The notes: a model not told the origin generated them from the letters alone. A stretch of DNA of 64,000 bases from Blepharisma japonicum (GCA_949751835.1 CATKHK010000085.1:119663-183662), one strand, 5' to 3'; positions 23,876 to 35,823 are shown, counted from the stretch's first letter. Made by a program: numbers and translations.

Positions 23876-24638
23876 TTTTTGTTTGAAGCTTTAGCATCTC
23901 ATTGATAAGCTTCGTCTAAAATAATAAAGTTTTTAAATTGATTTTTAATTTTATAAGCACAAACTGCTTGAGATTTTGATTCAGTCATCATCACTCTTAA
24001 ACTCTGCATTTTAAATTAACAGCAAGCATAGCAAATAAATAAGAAAAAGATTGCAATCTTTTTGAGAGTTCACATATGCACTGTAACTATATTTAGATAA
24101 TCGATTAGCTCACATAGACAAAATTTATGCGAATTTTTTGTTGTTGTAAATATCATTGTATAGCTCATTTTAAAGTGTTCTTAGAGTTCTAACTCTACAG
24201 CTAGTAGTAAAAAAATAGTGTCCAAAGTATGAGGATAAAAATAGAATTTGTGTGCCAAATATTGTCCTCTAGATCTTGTAGTTAGTTGTAAGGATTTTTG
24301 AAACTCTATGAATCGGTATGCTTAATTCTTATTAAATTAATTTCAATTAAAGTATTTTGACATTCATTAAAAAGTTGAATTTAAAAATATAAGACTATAT
24401 CTGATGGAGTCAAAAATGAAAAAAATGAATAAATTATTTAGGTATCAGAATTATGATTCTGCTGGATTAATAATATATTTAAAAGCAATAATAAATAATA
24501 TTGCTATTATTTATATGAAAAACTTAAATTTATGAAATCTAATTTCATTTATAGTGATATTATGCATTTTCATTTCAGGAGTTAAATTAAATAAAATGCT
24601 TAAGACAAAACTTAGGGTTTTAATCGATTATTTAGGCG
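23876..24638. other. Spacer, nothing recognised
   Basis: About 760 AT-rich bases between the convergent TPR gene and membrane-protein copy 4. No open frame, hairpin or family fragment is convincing. Confidence 0.55.
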
Positions 24639-25451
24639 TTAGAATTGGCCTGGTCCTTGAGGTTGATATGCTGGAGAAGCATATTGCTGATTAGGAACAG
24701 GATACCCTTGTCCTATTACTGGAGCAGGCTGATATCCTTGGTAAAATTGTGGAACAGGTGCTGGAGGAATATATTGAGCTTGAGTAGGTTGCCTTTGATC
24801 CCTGCCCCTTGCTGCCATAAGATCTTTATACGAAATTTGGAATACAAAAATAAACACAGCCACCACAATTGGCAAGAAAATCATCAAAAAGAGGGCAATA
24901 TTAGGCCCATCCTTAGCGCAAATTGTAGGAATATCCTTTTGGTTTCCATCCCAATCGCAATCACTCTTAAACTCCGCATGTGAATTTGCAAGCCATGCTA
25001 TAGTCGCTATGTAATGGCAAATAACAACCATTATCGCTTCAAAATAAGGTCTATGTAAGCAGCATAATCTGCAACCGCCTTTAAAAATAATGCTTAGGAA
25101 GTAAGCAAACCAAATAATTAAGAAAACAAAGCCAATTCACTCAAAAAGGGCAAAAGTATTGCCTGCTGTGTTAAGATCGTTGACAAGTTTGCAGAGGGAG
25201 AATTTGTGCAAATGCTTGCAACCTGATTTTTTGTCATAAAAGTGACTGTAAAGCTCGTTTTCGGTCTCCCCGAGGAATTTTCTGAGGTATATCATGCTGC
25301 CTTTTAAGGCATTGGGTTTTAGTTCAACCCAGCTTGTAGTAAACATTGACACAAGCATGAGGCTAAAGATCAGAGCCTGTGATGCTCCGAATATTGCCCA
25401 CCAAATCCTGTGGTCAAGTTTAAGGATTTTTGGAATCTGCACGAATGGCAT
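24639..25451 (-). CDS. Four-pass membrane protein, copy 4
   Basis: A 270-aa member starting MPFVQIPKILKLDHRIWW. One TGA (about 25134-25136) is Trp in the FE-W-IGF segment. Loop 1 carries WVELKPNALKGS, ETENELYSHFYDKK and Cys residues; a Cys-rich patch (CRLCCLHRPYFEA) precedes TM3 and may be palmitoylated; loop 2 has CDWDGNQKDIP and CAKDG. The tail is Pro/Gln/Tyr-rich. It forms a tight subfamily with copies 5, 6 and 8. Decayed WD40-gene sequence lies beyond its 5' end (25880-26110). Confidence 0.85.
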
Positions 25452-25879
25452 ATATTTATTTATATCGGATACAAAATGTTGGAGAGAAAATTCAAAAATG
25501 ACTAAAAGAGCTTAATATCATATTAAATTAGGATTTATAAAAATTTGATAGGATATTTAAGAGCAGTCTCAAATAAATCAAGGAATGATATCAATTTAAG
25601 CAAAAATACAGAAATTGAATAAAAATCTTGGTTAAAACCCTGACAGAAACATTTTATGCAATTTTCTCAACACTTGATGTCTCATATTTTATTTTTATAT
25701 ATTAATACAAGGAGAATCAAACTTAGGATTTTTGTTAATTTAATTCTCCATACAAGTTTTTAGAATATAATATTAATTAGGATTCAAACTTCTAAAAGTT
25801 TCTATAGCCCTGCGTTATATCATATGTAAACAGTGATAAACTAAGTATTAGGCTAGTAGTCTTTTAAGCTCTTTTCATA

Positions 25880-26110
25880 ATAATTTCAAGATTATTTATC
25901 TAATAATTATTTACTTATCATCAATTTTAGTTTTTAATTGCAAGCAAGATATAAAGGGTATAGATAGAAATAATGCCTTTGAAGAAGCATTTCAAAAGCA
26001 ATTAACAAGCTAATGGCCACTTTGACCTCTCTTTCGATATTAAACTTTAGGAAGTTTTTATCAATAAAAAGCTCTTCTCATCCAGAATCCTAGGAGGCTA
26101 AAAGATCAAC
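25880..26110 (+). pseudogene. Fossil 5' end of the WD40 gene, beside copy 4
   Basis: The stretch aligns in order with the region just upstream of and within the first 60 codons of the WD40 gene at 32007: leader words (tttaattgcaagcaagatat / agataaaaag), an ATG-like site (ataatgcc), and the block ggccactttgacctct against ggccactgtagcctct, then ctcttctcatccagaatcc against tcccaatccagaactcc. The frame is destroyed. It stands divergent to copy 4 exactly as the intact WD40 gene stands divergent to copy 8. Confidence 0.55.
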
Positions 26111-26363
26111 TTTGATACAAAACCTGCTGAACTTGATTATCAATAATTAATTATAACAAAATTAAAAGCAAATCGTAAATTTTAAAGAGCTAGCGTGCCG
26201 AAAAATAATAAGCAAAAAAACGACCCAAAAACTTCTTTTAATATATAATAAAGCGAGAAAAAGTGCAAAAAATAGGTCAATTAAAACAAATAAGCCCAAA
26301 AATTAGTTTAATAGGTGGGGTGAATTCATGATAAAACTTAGGAATTTAAATTATTATTTAGTA

Positions 26364-27182
26364 TTAGATTTGATCTGGTTCTTGAGGTTGATAAGCTGGG
26401 AAATTATGTTCCTGACGAGGAGCAGAATACTCTTGTCCTACTATTGGAGAGAGCTGGTAACCTTGATAAAATTGTGGAGCAGGTCCTGGAGGGATATATT
26501 GAGCTTGAATTAGCTGCTCTTGATCCCTACCTCTTGCTGCCATAAGATTTTTATATGAAATTTGAAATACAAATATAAATACAGCCACCACAATTGGCAA
26601 AAAAATCATCAAAAACAGCGCAATATTTGGTCCATCTGTAGCACAAACTGTAGGAATGCTCTTTTTGCTTCTATTCCAATCGCAATCAGTAGTAAACTCC
26701 GCATGTGAATTTGCAAGCCACGCTATACTCGCAATATAGTGGCAGATAACAGCCATTATCGCCTCAAAATAAGGTCTATGCAAGTAGCAGCATCTACAGC
26801 AACTTCCACATTTAAAAATAATGCCTAGGAAATAAGCAAACCAAATGATTAAGAAAACAAAGCCAATTCATTCGAAAATGGCAAAAAGTGTGCCTGCTGT
26901 ATCAAGATCATTGATCAGTTTGCAGAGTGAGAATTTGTGCAAATTCTTGCAACCTGCTTTGCTGTCATAAAAATGACTATAAAGCTCATTACCAGTGAAT
27001 CCGAGAATTTCTCTGAGAAATAGCATGCTGCCTTTCATGACATTGGGCTTTAGTTCAATCCAGCTTGTAGTAAAAATTGATCCAAGCATGAGGCTAAAGA
27101 TCAGAGCCTGTGATACTCCGAATATTGCCCACCAGATCCTATGGTCGAGCTTAAGGATTTTTGGTATCTGCACGAATGGCAT
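26364..27182 (-). CDS. Four-pass membrane protein, copy 5
   Basis: A 272-aa member very close to copy 4. It starts MPFVQIPKILKLDHRIWW, keeps WIELKPNVMKGS and GNELYSHFYD in loop 1, a CRCCCYLHRPYFEA-like Cys patch before TM3 and CDWNRSKKSIPTVCATDG in loop 2, where the family CAKDG is CATDG. The TGA before TM2 is Trp (FE-W-IGF). The tail is Gln/Pro-rich and ends EPDQI. It ends TAA at 26364-26366. Confidence 0.84.
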
Positions 27183-27529
27183 CTATTTATTACATTCGTT
27201 ACAAAATGAGAAAATGGTTAAAAAATGAGCTTAATATCTTATAAAATTAAAATGTATAAAAATTTTATAATTTATATAAGAGCATTCGCAGGTAAATCAA
27301 GAATGATATCAAATAAATGAAAACCCAATAAAGCTATTGCTTGGTGTCTCGCTTTTTAATTTAATAAATTAATACAAAAAGAAACAAATTTAAGGCGTTT
27401 GCTATTTAGAATATCCATACAAGCTATTGCAATACCATAATAAGATTAAACTTCTGAGACTTATATATTCCTGTGTCAGCAATCAAATATCTGCAGTGAT
27501 AAGCTAAGCACTGGCTAGATCTCTAAATT

Positions 27530-27740
27530 CTTTGTATAATTTTAATAGTTATTTGTTTATTATCAATTTCAAGCCAGATAAAGATAGATGGATATAATGC
27601 CTAAAATTAGTATTTCAGAAGCAAGCTAAAGTTAGATGGCCACTCTGGTCTCTCTTTAGACATTAATAATCAATTTTTCTCCTTTAAAAAGCTCTCAATT
27701 AAATGATCTTTCTCATTCAAAAAATCCCTATAGGCAAAAA
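27530..27740 (+). pseudogene. Fossil 5' end of the WD40 gene, beside copy 5
   Basis: The leader words ttttaatagttat and tttattatc match those before the intact WD40 gene (31960-31990); then gataaagatagatggatataatg aligns with its ATG region and ggccactctggtctct with its codons 35-40 (ggccactgtagcctct). Indels and stops destroy the frame. It is again divergent to the neighbouring membrane-protein copy. Confidence 0.55.
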
Positions 27741-27943
27741 TGACAAATCTATCTTAAACACTTTTTAAACTCTAAATCTCTCCAAAAGGTTTTCTGCTAT
27801 AATGAAAGGGTCTAAACACTATTTTGGTCACTTTTTCTTTAATCTTGCAATGTAGATCGATTTTATTAGGCAGAAATATTATGAATACAAAAATGTTTTA
27901 TTAAAATTGTTAAATCTAATTTTTGAAAGATTATTCTAAGTTT

Positions 27944-28819
27944 TTAGGCTTGACCTGGCCCTTGAGGTAGAGGTTGCTGGAACTGCTGATATTGAGGTGG
28001 ATAATTAGGATATTGAGGTGGCGGAGCGAATTGCTGATTAGGTACAGGATATCCTTGCCCTATTATCGGTGCTGGCTGATAAGCTTGATAAAATGCTGGA
28101 GCAGGCATCATAGGTGGTGGAGGAGGTATATATCCACCTTGCTGTGCCACAAGCTGCCCTTGATTATCCGCTCTTGCTGCCATAAGATCTTTATATGCTA
28201 GCTGGAATACAAAAATAAACACAATCACCAAAATTGGCAAAAACACCATCAAAAATATCGCAATAGATGGTCCATCCTTAGCACAAACTGTAGGAACGTC
28301 TGTTTGGTTTCCATCCCAATCGCAATCACTCTTAAACTCTGCATTTGCATTTGCAAGCCACGCTATAGTTGCTATGTAATGGCAAACAACAACCATTATC
28401 GCCTCACAATAAGGTCTATGCAAGCAGAAGCATCGGCAGCTTCCACACTTCATGACAATATTTAAGAAATAAGCAAACCAAACACATAAGAAAATAAAAC
28501 CAATTCACTCAAAAAAGCCGTAGGCATTGCCTGCTTTATCAAGATCATCAACCAGCTTGCAGAGCGAGAATTTACTTTCTTTGTTGCAGCCGGTTTTTTT
28601 GTCGTAAAAATGACTGTAAAGCTCATTTCCGGTTTCTCCGAGGAATTCTCTGAGATAAATCATGCTTCCTTTAAAGACTGAATCATTTAGCTCAACCCAC
28701 CTGGTAGTGAACATTGCTCCTAGCATGAGGCAAAAGACCAGAACCTGTGATGTTCCGAATATTGCCCACCAGATCCTGTGATCAAGCTTTAGGATTTTTG
28801 GAATCTGCACAAAAGGCAT
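27944..28819 (-). CDS. Four-pass membrane protein, copy 6, Pro-rich tail
   Basis: A 291-aa member. The frame is open to 28849, but the family start MPFVQIPKILKLDHRIWW sets it at 28819. TGA at 28502-28504 is Trp (FFE-W-IGF). Loop 1 has WVELNDSVFKGS and GNELYSHFYDKK; the Cys patch before TM3 is CGSCRCFCLHRPYCEA; loop 2 has CDWDGNQTDVP and CAKDG. The tail is the longest in the array, with a polyproline run (YIPPPPPMMP) and QYPNYPPQYQQF, a possible SH3 or WW ligand if such partners exist in this cell. A WD40-gene fossil lies beyond its 5' end. Confidence 0.85.
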
Positions 28820-29239
28820 ATATTTATTTATATCTGATATAAACTCCATGGAGAGAAAATGCTAAAAATGACTAAAAGAGCTTGAAATTAGAGGAAATTA
28901 AGGCTTATAGAAATATAATAAGTTTTTTATGAAATAATAACTAATAAAATTAAAGAATGGTGCCAGCTATAAAATTTAGTCAAAAAATAAATATTTCCAT
29001 AAATTCATAATAGAAAATCTCAATAGGAATTATTATTCTAATTTTTAAAGTGCTTGAAATTTCAATCTTTGTTAATATAAACAGGTTGAAATTTAACGTC
29101 ATTAATTTATAAACTTTATAGAAACCTGCAAATTGTTAGAGAAACTTTCTTATATATTAAGATTTATTAATTAAATATTCATATTTAAATATATGTATGC
29201 AAAAAATCCAACCTAAACCTTTTATAAACTCAAAATTCA

Positions 29240-29450
29240 TTAAGTGTGCAGTCTAATAATTGTCTATCATCAAAAAAGCTTTTCTAGTCTCAGTCTAGAA
29301 AAGAAATAAGTATTTGGAATTTAAAAATCGAATCTTATAATCTCAAACTCGTTTCAAAGATCTGTCAACCCCTAACCTGAAGAGTCCAATGTATTCTAAA
29401 TTTAATACCCCTACTTCAGACTCTTTTAGCCATAAAAATATCATTTTAAG
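29240..29450 (+). pseudogene. Fossil 5' part of the WD40 gene, beside copy 6
   Basis: This is the clearest fossil: tttcaaagatctgtcaaccc aligns with ttcaaagacttgtcaattcc of the WD40 gene (32181-32200), gaagagtccaatgta with gaagaactccaaagta, and taaatttaatacccctacttcagactcttt with taaatttaatacacctacctcagacacttt (32228-32257). About 200 nt are alignable; several indels remain. It lies divergent to copy 6. Confidence 0.75.
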
Positions 29451-29836
29451 ATATATAAGCCATATTAATATAAAATACTGCCAATTGGCCCCGGTCTAAT
29501 AAGGAAAAATATAAAAATCAACTCACCATTAAATGATACCTCAAAGCCTTAATTATCAAGCCTTATAGAAGTCCTTTATAATTTTCCATAATAAAACTCT
29601 TTTTATAACCATAGGCAACAACTTAATTTATTTTAATATTTTAACCTTAAAATCATTTTCAAAATTCAGCTTGCTTTATCATCATAAGGAAAGCTGTTTA
29701 TAAGCAAAATTCCAAAGATTGCAATATGATAAAAAATCATCCATATAATTGTGGTGAGTTAAAAACAATATAATAGCTCTTATAATAAAAAAATAAGAAA
29801 TATATTATTGAAATAGATGATTAGAATTTGTGATTT

Positions 29837-30574
29837 TTAGACCTCATATCACGCTTTCCCCCTAGGACGTTGATTAGAAATAGGCACAATTTTTTCTTCT
29901 TGAACTGGTTCTCATTGTTTCCTATCTCTTGCTTTTATAATATTCCCGTACGCAATTTCAAAAATCGGCACGAACATTATTCATATAATTCCTGACAAAA
30001 CTAATATCGCTAAAGCAAGCTTCGGCCTATATCCAGCACAAGTCTTTATATAATCATCTTTTTCCTCATCCCATTTGCAATCGCTTGTAAATTCCACATC
30101 AGAGGTTGCAAATCATGTTATAAATGCAATAAAATTAAAACTAAGCATACCGGTAACTTCAACATATGGCTTATGAAGGCAGCATAAATTGAGACCTGGA
30201 CACTTAAAGATTCAATTTCATAAATAAGCAGACCAAACAAGTGAAAAAATGAAGGCAATGAGCTCAAAAATGATGTAAGCGGGGCCTGCCATACTTAGAT
30301 CATAAATTAAATCACAAAGAGAAGTCTCAATAAGTTTTGTGCAGTCTGATTCTTTTTTATAAAATTCACTATAAAGTTCATTCTTTGAAGAATCTTTATA
30401 CTCTTTTAGGTATAGTAAGCTACCTTTTAAGGCATGGGGTTTTAGTTCGATTCAGTTGGTAGTAAACACAGCTCATAGCATGAGGGCAATCATCATAATA
30501 TGCAATACCCCAAATATAGCCCACCAGATCCGGTGATCAACTTTGAGGATTTTTGGGATGTGCAAAAACGGCAT
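29837..30574 (-). CDS. Four-pass membrane protein, copy 7 (visible only with TGA=Trp)
   Basis: A 245-aa gene from ATG 30574 (MPFLHIPKILKVDHRIWW) to TAA 29837-29839. Eight in-frame TGA codons interrupt it under the standard code, so no long standard frame exists. Several fall at family Trp sites, such as FTTN-W-IELKP where copy 4 has TGG. Four hydrophobic segments are kept. LHKPYVEV replaces LHRPY, and loop 2 reads CKWDEEKDDYIKTCAGYRP, so the hallmark CAKDG is lost. The tail is short and charged instead of Gln/Pro-rich. It is a diverged but apparently intact paralogue. Confidence 0.82.
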
Positions 30575-30800
30575 AAATTTATTATGTCAGCTCTAGATAA
30601 TCATAAAGAAAAATCTATGAAATTTCAATTTATAGAAAAGGATTTATAGAAATTTAATAACCATTTAAGAATAGTGAAATTAAAAAATGTATTGAAATTT
30701 AGTAAGAATATAATAATTCATTATTGAAAAACTATATAGAAGCTAATTATTAAGATTTCTCTGTTAAAAAGACAAAATTTAAATATATTTAAATTTTCTT

Positions 30801-31646
30801 TTAGGTTTGGGTTGGCCTTTGAGGTAGGAATTGTGGAAGCTGAGGCTGATGGTTAGAATATTGAGATTCTGAGCTAATTTTTTGATTAGGAACTGGAAAT
30901 CCCATTCCTATCACTGGAGCAGGCTGATAACTTTGATAAAATTGTGGAGCAGGAGGCACATAGCCAGCTTGATGAACCAGCTGTGGTTCATTTATTCCGC
31001 TTGCTGACACAATATTTTATACGCCCTCTGAAAAACAAAAATAAATCCACCTACCAAAATAGACAAAAAAATCATCAAAAATAAAGCAATTTTTGGCCCA
31101 TCCTTAGCACAGGATGTAGGAATATCTGTTTGGTTTGCATCCCACTCGCAATCACTTTTATACTCCGCATTCGAATGTACAAGCCACCCAATAGCTGCTA
31201 TATAGTGGCAAATAACTACCATTATTGCTTCACCATAAGGTCTATGCAAGTAGAAACATCGGAAATTTCCACACTTCAAAACGAAGTTTGAAAAATAAGC
31301 AAACCAGACCAATTAAGAAAATGATACTAATTCATTCAAAAAAGGTGTAAATGTTTCCTCCTTTATTTAGACCATTGATCAGTTTACAGATGGAAAAATC
31401 ATGATGATGCTGACAGAGATCTGAATTGTCATAGTAGTGACTATAAAGCTCACTTTTTGTATTTTTAAAAATGCAATTAATATAGCGTAGGCTACCTTTT
31501 AAGATGCGTGGGTTTAGTTCAACCCAGCTGGTAGTGAACATTGCTCCTAACATGAGAGAAAGTATTAGAACTTGTGATACCCCAAATATTATCCATCAGA
31601 TTCTGTGATCAACTCTTAGAATTTTTGGAATCTGCACAAATAGCAT
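30801..31646 (-). pseudogene. Four-pass membrane protein, copy 8, with two compensating frameshifts
   Basis: From ATG 31646 (MLFVQIPKILRVDHRIWW) the family frame runs through loop 1 (WVELNPRILKGS) to FFE-W-ISIIFLI near 31315. There an extra base shifts the frame: the homologous continuation VWFAYFSN...LHRPYGEA...CAKDG lies in the next frame. Near 31015 a second 1-nt change returns to the original frame for the Pro/Gln-rich tail ending at 30801. Read literally, the protein stops soon after TM2. The rest is well conserved, so the damage is recent, or an assembly error. No intron-like GT...AG insertion explains the shifts. Confidence 0.75.
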
Positions 31647-32006
31647 TAATTTTATATCTAATGTAAATTTAAAAAGTGAAGTCGAAGTGATCTACAACGT
31701 ATAAAAGGATTAAATTTCACATAAATTTAGAAGAATATCAAATAAAATATCAAAATAATATAATTATTTAGACTAATTTAACTGAAAATATTAAAAATCC
31801 ATAAAATCTCATAATTGAAACATATTATTATAACTTCTACAGAACTTGATATTTTATATTTCATTTTTTAAAATAAATACATCGAATAAAAATTTTAATA
31901 AAATTACAGCAGTTATAAAGCTAACAAATTACAAAAGATAGCTCTTATTTATTATCGTTTTAATAGTTATGAATTAAAATCTGATATTAAGATCAAGATA
32001 AAAAGA

Positions 32007-33620
32007 ATGTCTAGAAGAAGTCAGCCTCGGCATCAAGCACAAAAGTCATTACCTATCTGCACATGTACATATCCAAAAACTAGCCAATGATTAGAAGGCC
32101 ACTGTAGCCTCTGCCTTAAAAAATTAATTAGTTTTTCGACCCCAGAAAGTGAATCCCAATCCAGAACTCCTTCTCCTCACTTCAAAGACTTGTCAATTCC
32201 TATAGACGAAGAACTCCAAAGTATCGTTAAATTTAATACACCTACCTCAGACACTTTTTTCAGCTCAAAATCCCACCATAAGCGATCTCACACATCAAAA
32301 AACAAAGAAAAAGACTCAAAAACAAACTATCCAGAAAGCCTTTATGATATTAAAAATTCAAAATCGTCAAGTGTTTTAATTCCAGAAAAAAAGCCGTTGC
32401 ATTATCGTCCTAATTCAATTAAAGCAAGCTTGGAAAATCTTTTGAAAAATCAAAGGTCAAAATCAATATATGAATTAAGCCAGCGTGAAGACCAATATTC
32501 GAATTATTATGCTTATGCTACAAACTCAGATAATCATAAAAGACCAAAACATCATGAAAAAGTGTATAAAATTTCACCCAAAAGATCTCCAGTCCCAGAA
32601 CTTAGAATTCCTTTTCAACTGTCATATCAAAGTGCAGTTGATGAATATTTTAGTAAAGTTTCAAGCTCAAGAAAAGGAAAATTAGTAGATTTCTCAAGCA
32701 AAGATTTTTCCCTTGAAATTTTATTTCTAGGCCACAAAAATAGTGTGAATTCTATCGCATTAGGAAAAAATAAACTATGAAGTGCTGGACAAGACTACTT
32801 AATTTCCAGCTGAAACTTGCCAGACAGAACTATATCTGATCCTTATGCAAATATTTTACACAGCTGACGAGTAGGATCCACTGTTTCTCCTTTAACGACA
32901 ACTAAAGCTCATACAAGGAAAATTAATTGTTTAGAAATAATTGGGAATTCTTTTTTAATTTCAGGTGGTGGAGACCAAAAAATCAAAATTTGGAACATTG
33001 AAAGAGGGATTTCTTTGGTTTCCTCTATAAAGGCGCATGATGGGAATGTTATTTGTCTTGCAGTTCCTTCTGCGAAGACTTTATTATCAGGCGGAAGTGA
33101 TGGATATATAAAAGTATGGGATTTTGAAAATAGAAAACTAGCGAAGCTATATGAAGCACATGAAAAAAATTTAACTTGCATAAGTCTTCACGATTCTTCT
33201 ACTTTTATCACAGGGTCGAACGACACAACTTTAAAACTATGAGATTTAAGAGCTTCAAGATGCCTATCAACCTTCACAGAGCACAATGGAGAAATTAACT
33301 GTATAAAATTGATTGATAAACATTCATTTTTAACAGCAGCAGAGGATAGGACTATCAAGAAGTGGGATATAAGGACCTGCGGCGTCCTTGAAAGTTTAAA
33401 AGTTGACAGTGAAATAAATAGCATCGAAATAATTAAAGGAAAATTAGTAACTGGTGGGAATGGTATTATTGTCTGGGATAACGGAAAACAAAATATTACA
33501 CAGTTTCATAATCAAGGTGTAAAGCAAATTAAATATGATGAATATAGTGACTGCTTATTTAGTGCCAGCAGAGATGGAAGCATTGCATGTATGAAAGTCC
33601 TGTTTGGTGAACAATATTAA
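32007..33620 (+). CDS. WD40-repeat protein, 537 aa
   Basis: The frame runs from ATG 32007 to TAA 33618-33620. Internal TGA codons are Trp, including the Trp of two canonical WD units (SSWNL and LKLWDL), strong evidence for the code. Residues 1-230 are a Ser/Lys-rich, probably disordered region with a small Cys cluster (CTCTYPKTSQ-W-LEGHCSLC, about 18-40). Residues about 235-537 contain seven WD repeats, each ending in IKIWNI, IKVWDF, LKLWDL, IKKWDI or a variant, enough for one seven-bladed propeller. It is a protein-interaction scaffold; the pathway is unknown. It is divergent to membrane-protein copy 8, and its 5' end has been copied three times further left. Earlier ATGs are absent from the leader. 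Confidence 0.86.
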
Positions 33621-33719
33621 AATACTTCCTATAAATAATTATGTCAATTTTTGGTAATTTTATTATAAATAAATTTATTAAAATAGCTAATAAAATTACG
33701 AAAATGGAACAGTAAAAAT

Positions 33720-34868
33720 ATGATTTCAGACAAGTGTGATATTGAAGGCTGCAAAAACGATGCAAATTTTATGTGTACTTGTGCGAACCCTGAAACGTTT
33801 TTATGTTCAGATCATATAAACGAGCATTTGCAAGGCTCTTCAGGCCCTCATCATGCTATTGAATTTAACACAGAAAAAAGGGTTCGAACAAAATCTGAAA
33901 CTATTAACTATCTCACAAAGCAAGCAGAAAAGCTTAAAAAACTCAAAAAAAGCTTATACAAAGAAATTTCCTTAAAAATCACTATGATTGAAAAAAGCCT
34001 TAACAGCTGCTCCATAAAAATTGATAGAGAAATTTTTAGAATTAATTGAAAAATAAAAGATCTGATTGTCTCAGACGACACAAGCCTCAATACTTCTTTA
34101 AACCCAATTGAAAAAAGATGGTCGTTTAATGACAAAAAATTAGATGAAAAGCCTTTTGATACTAATTTGCCAAGCAGAAAAGCGTCAACGGATTCAAGTT
34201 TACAAGAAAGGAGGGGATCAGCTAGTAGCATTTTTAACGAAACAATAAATGCTAATAACAGTAATGAACTTCAAACACTAATGAGAGACATAAATTTATT
34301 TATGAGAAGTGCAGAGAGGATCAAAATACATGAGTTTACCGAATCTCCTAGTAGTTCTCATACTTTTGAAGAAATTGCGTCTCCTATAAACTTAGAAATT
34401 CATAAGAAAAAGGATAAGTTTGATTTAGAGATTTTAGAAAATCAAGCAGAATTACTGACAAAAACAGAAAAGCTACATGAAAAGGAAAAAATTGAGGATA
34501 AGGAAAAAATAAGTCAAAATCCTATACCCCAAAAAGAGCTAGAAACTGCTATTTATGATTCATTAGCTTCTAAAAGTAAGCCATTGATAAGTTATTGCTT
34601 TAAAAACCCGTCTTGAACTAATTCAATTGATACTATAAATCCACAGGCCACTGAAATGAAAATTGAAGTAAGAGAAAGCTTAGAATGCTGCAATTGTGGA
34701 GGGATTTTTGACTCATCAGCTGTAATTGAAAATTTTTGTGGGTGCTTGACATGCACGAAATGCAATATTTTGGAAATCAAAAAATTTTATCATATGCAAG
34801 GATATTTCGTCAATGTAGTTTGCAAGGTTTGTAAAAGAATGAGACAAGTAACTGGGCATCGCCTTTAA
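33720..34868 (+). CDS. Double-finger coiled-coil family, member 1 (382 aa)
   Basis: The first member of the large array. An N-terminal finger (residues 6-45) reads C-x4-C-x7-C-x-C-x7-C-x2-H-x3-H-x6-H (CDIEGCKNDA...CTC...FLCSDHINEH), B-box/AN1-like. A Lys-rich coiled coil follows (about 60-115), then a Ser-rich linker. The C-terminal finger (about 319-375) has CCNC, CGCLTCTKC and CKVC, a RING-like arrangement of four Cys pairs. TGA codons at 34047 and 34614 are Trp. Starts 100 bp after the WD40 gene. B-box proteins use the first finger and coiled coil for oligomerisation, and a RING would recruit E2 enzymes; neither activity is shown here. Confidence 0.84.
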
Positions 34869-35084
34869 AATATTTGCTAATAGATATATAAATAATTGAA
34901 GAAAGAAATTTATCAGTAAATACTTACCTAAATTTATATTTTTATTAATTGTTTTATTAATAGTATTATTTTGTGATAAATAACTCAATGAAGGATACAA
35001 ATTTAATGAAATCTGAAATTATTTAAGAAATATTTTTAATCAGATTAGATTAGGCTATATTATTATATATATATTTAAAGCAGA

Positions 35085-35498
35085 ATGACCTCAATAGAAA
35101 ACTCAAAAGCTCAAGATGCTCATGATTCTCATTTAGAAAGCGATTTTAAAATTCTAAATGACGAGCAAAGCACACAAAGTGATCATGAAAACCAATCAAA
35201 AGCTTTCACAATAGATTCAAGTGATAAGAAAATCTCTTCTCCAAAAAAAGAAGGATTTTTTAGTAAAATGTGTGGAAAAGCAATGGGATTTTTCAAGAAA
35301 AATGAAGAAGAATGTTACCAATGCGTAATGTGCAAGAAAATGTTTCCTAAAAATAAAATAATAAAAAATCCCTGTGGGTGTATAAGTTGCAAAAAATGCG
35401 GACTATATGAAAGAGTGGAATATTGGTGAATGATTGGATGCTGTATTAAGGACAGATGCAGAGTTTGTGGGCATGAGATATACGTTGGAAATAGATAA
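35085..35498 (+). CDS. Family member 2: short form with C-terminal finger only (137 aa)
   Basis: ATG 35085 to TAA 35496-35498, with TGA 35427-35429 read as Trp (YW-W-MIG). Residues 1-75 are hydrophilic, Ser/Asp/Lys-rich, without the N-terminal finger or coiled coil. Residues about 77-133 carry the RING-like finger: CVMC, CGCISCKKC and CRVC, plus extra Cys (IGCCIKDRC). A basic amphipathic stretch (GFFSKMCGKAMGFFKK) could bind membrane. It may compete with or regulate the full-length members if expressed. Confidence 0.75.
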
Positions 35499-35823
35499 AG
35501 GCCATTTAATAAGATCTAACATGGATTTGTGAATTTGCTATTGATACTAAAAATGAATCTAGCTTTTTGTATATTATATGCATTATAGCGAAATATAATT
35601 TGTTATATTGACGACAGCACAATAATTTAATCGCTTTAAAATAAAAAGAATTAATATTTTTATAATAAAGTTCGATAAATTGATTCACTGATGGAGTAAT
35701 TTTTTGATTTGGAGATTTTAAATATTTTTAAAATTCATTGAAAATTTTTTAGGCATAAAAAAATATTTGAGTAAATTATCATTATATTATTGCTTCCTCA
35801 TTTATCTATAATAAATAATAACT

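Noticed and set aside
16886-31646. Naming the tetraspan family as true claudins
   Set aside because: Topology fits, but the claudin W-x-LW-C-C signature is not seen; similarity could be convergent.
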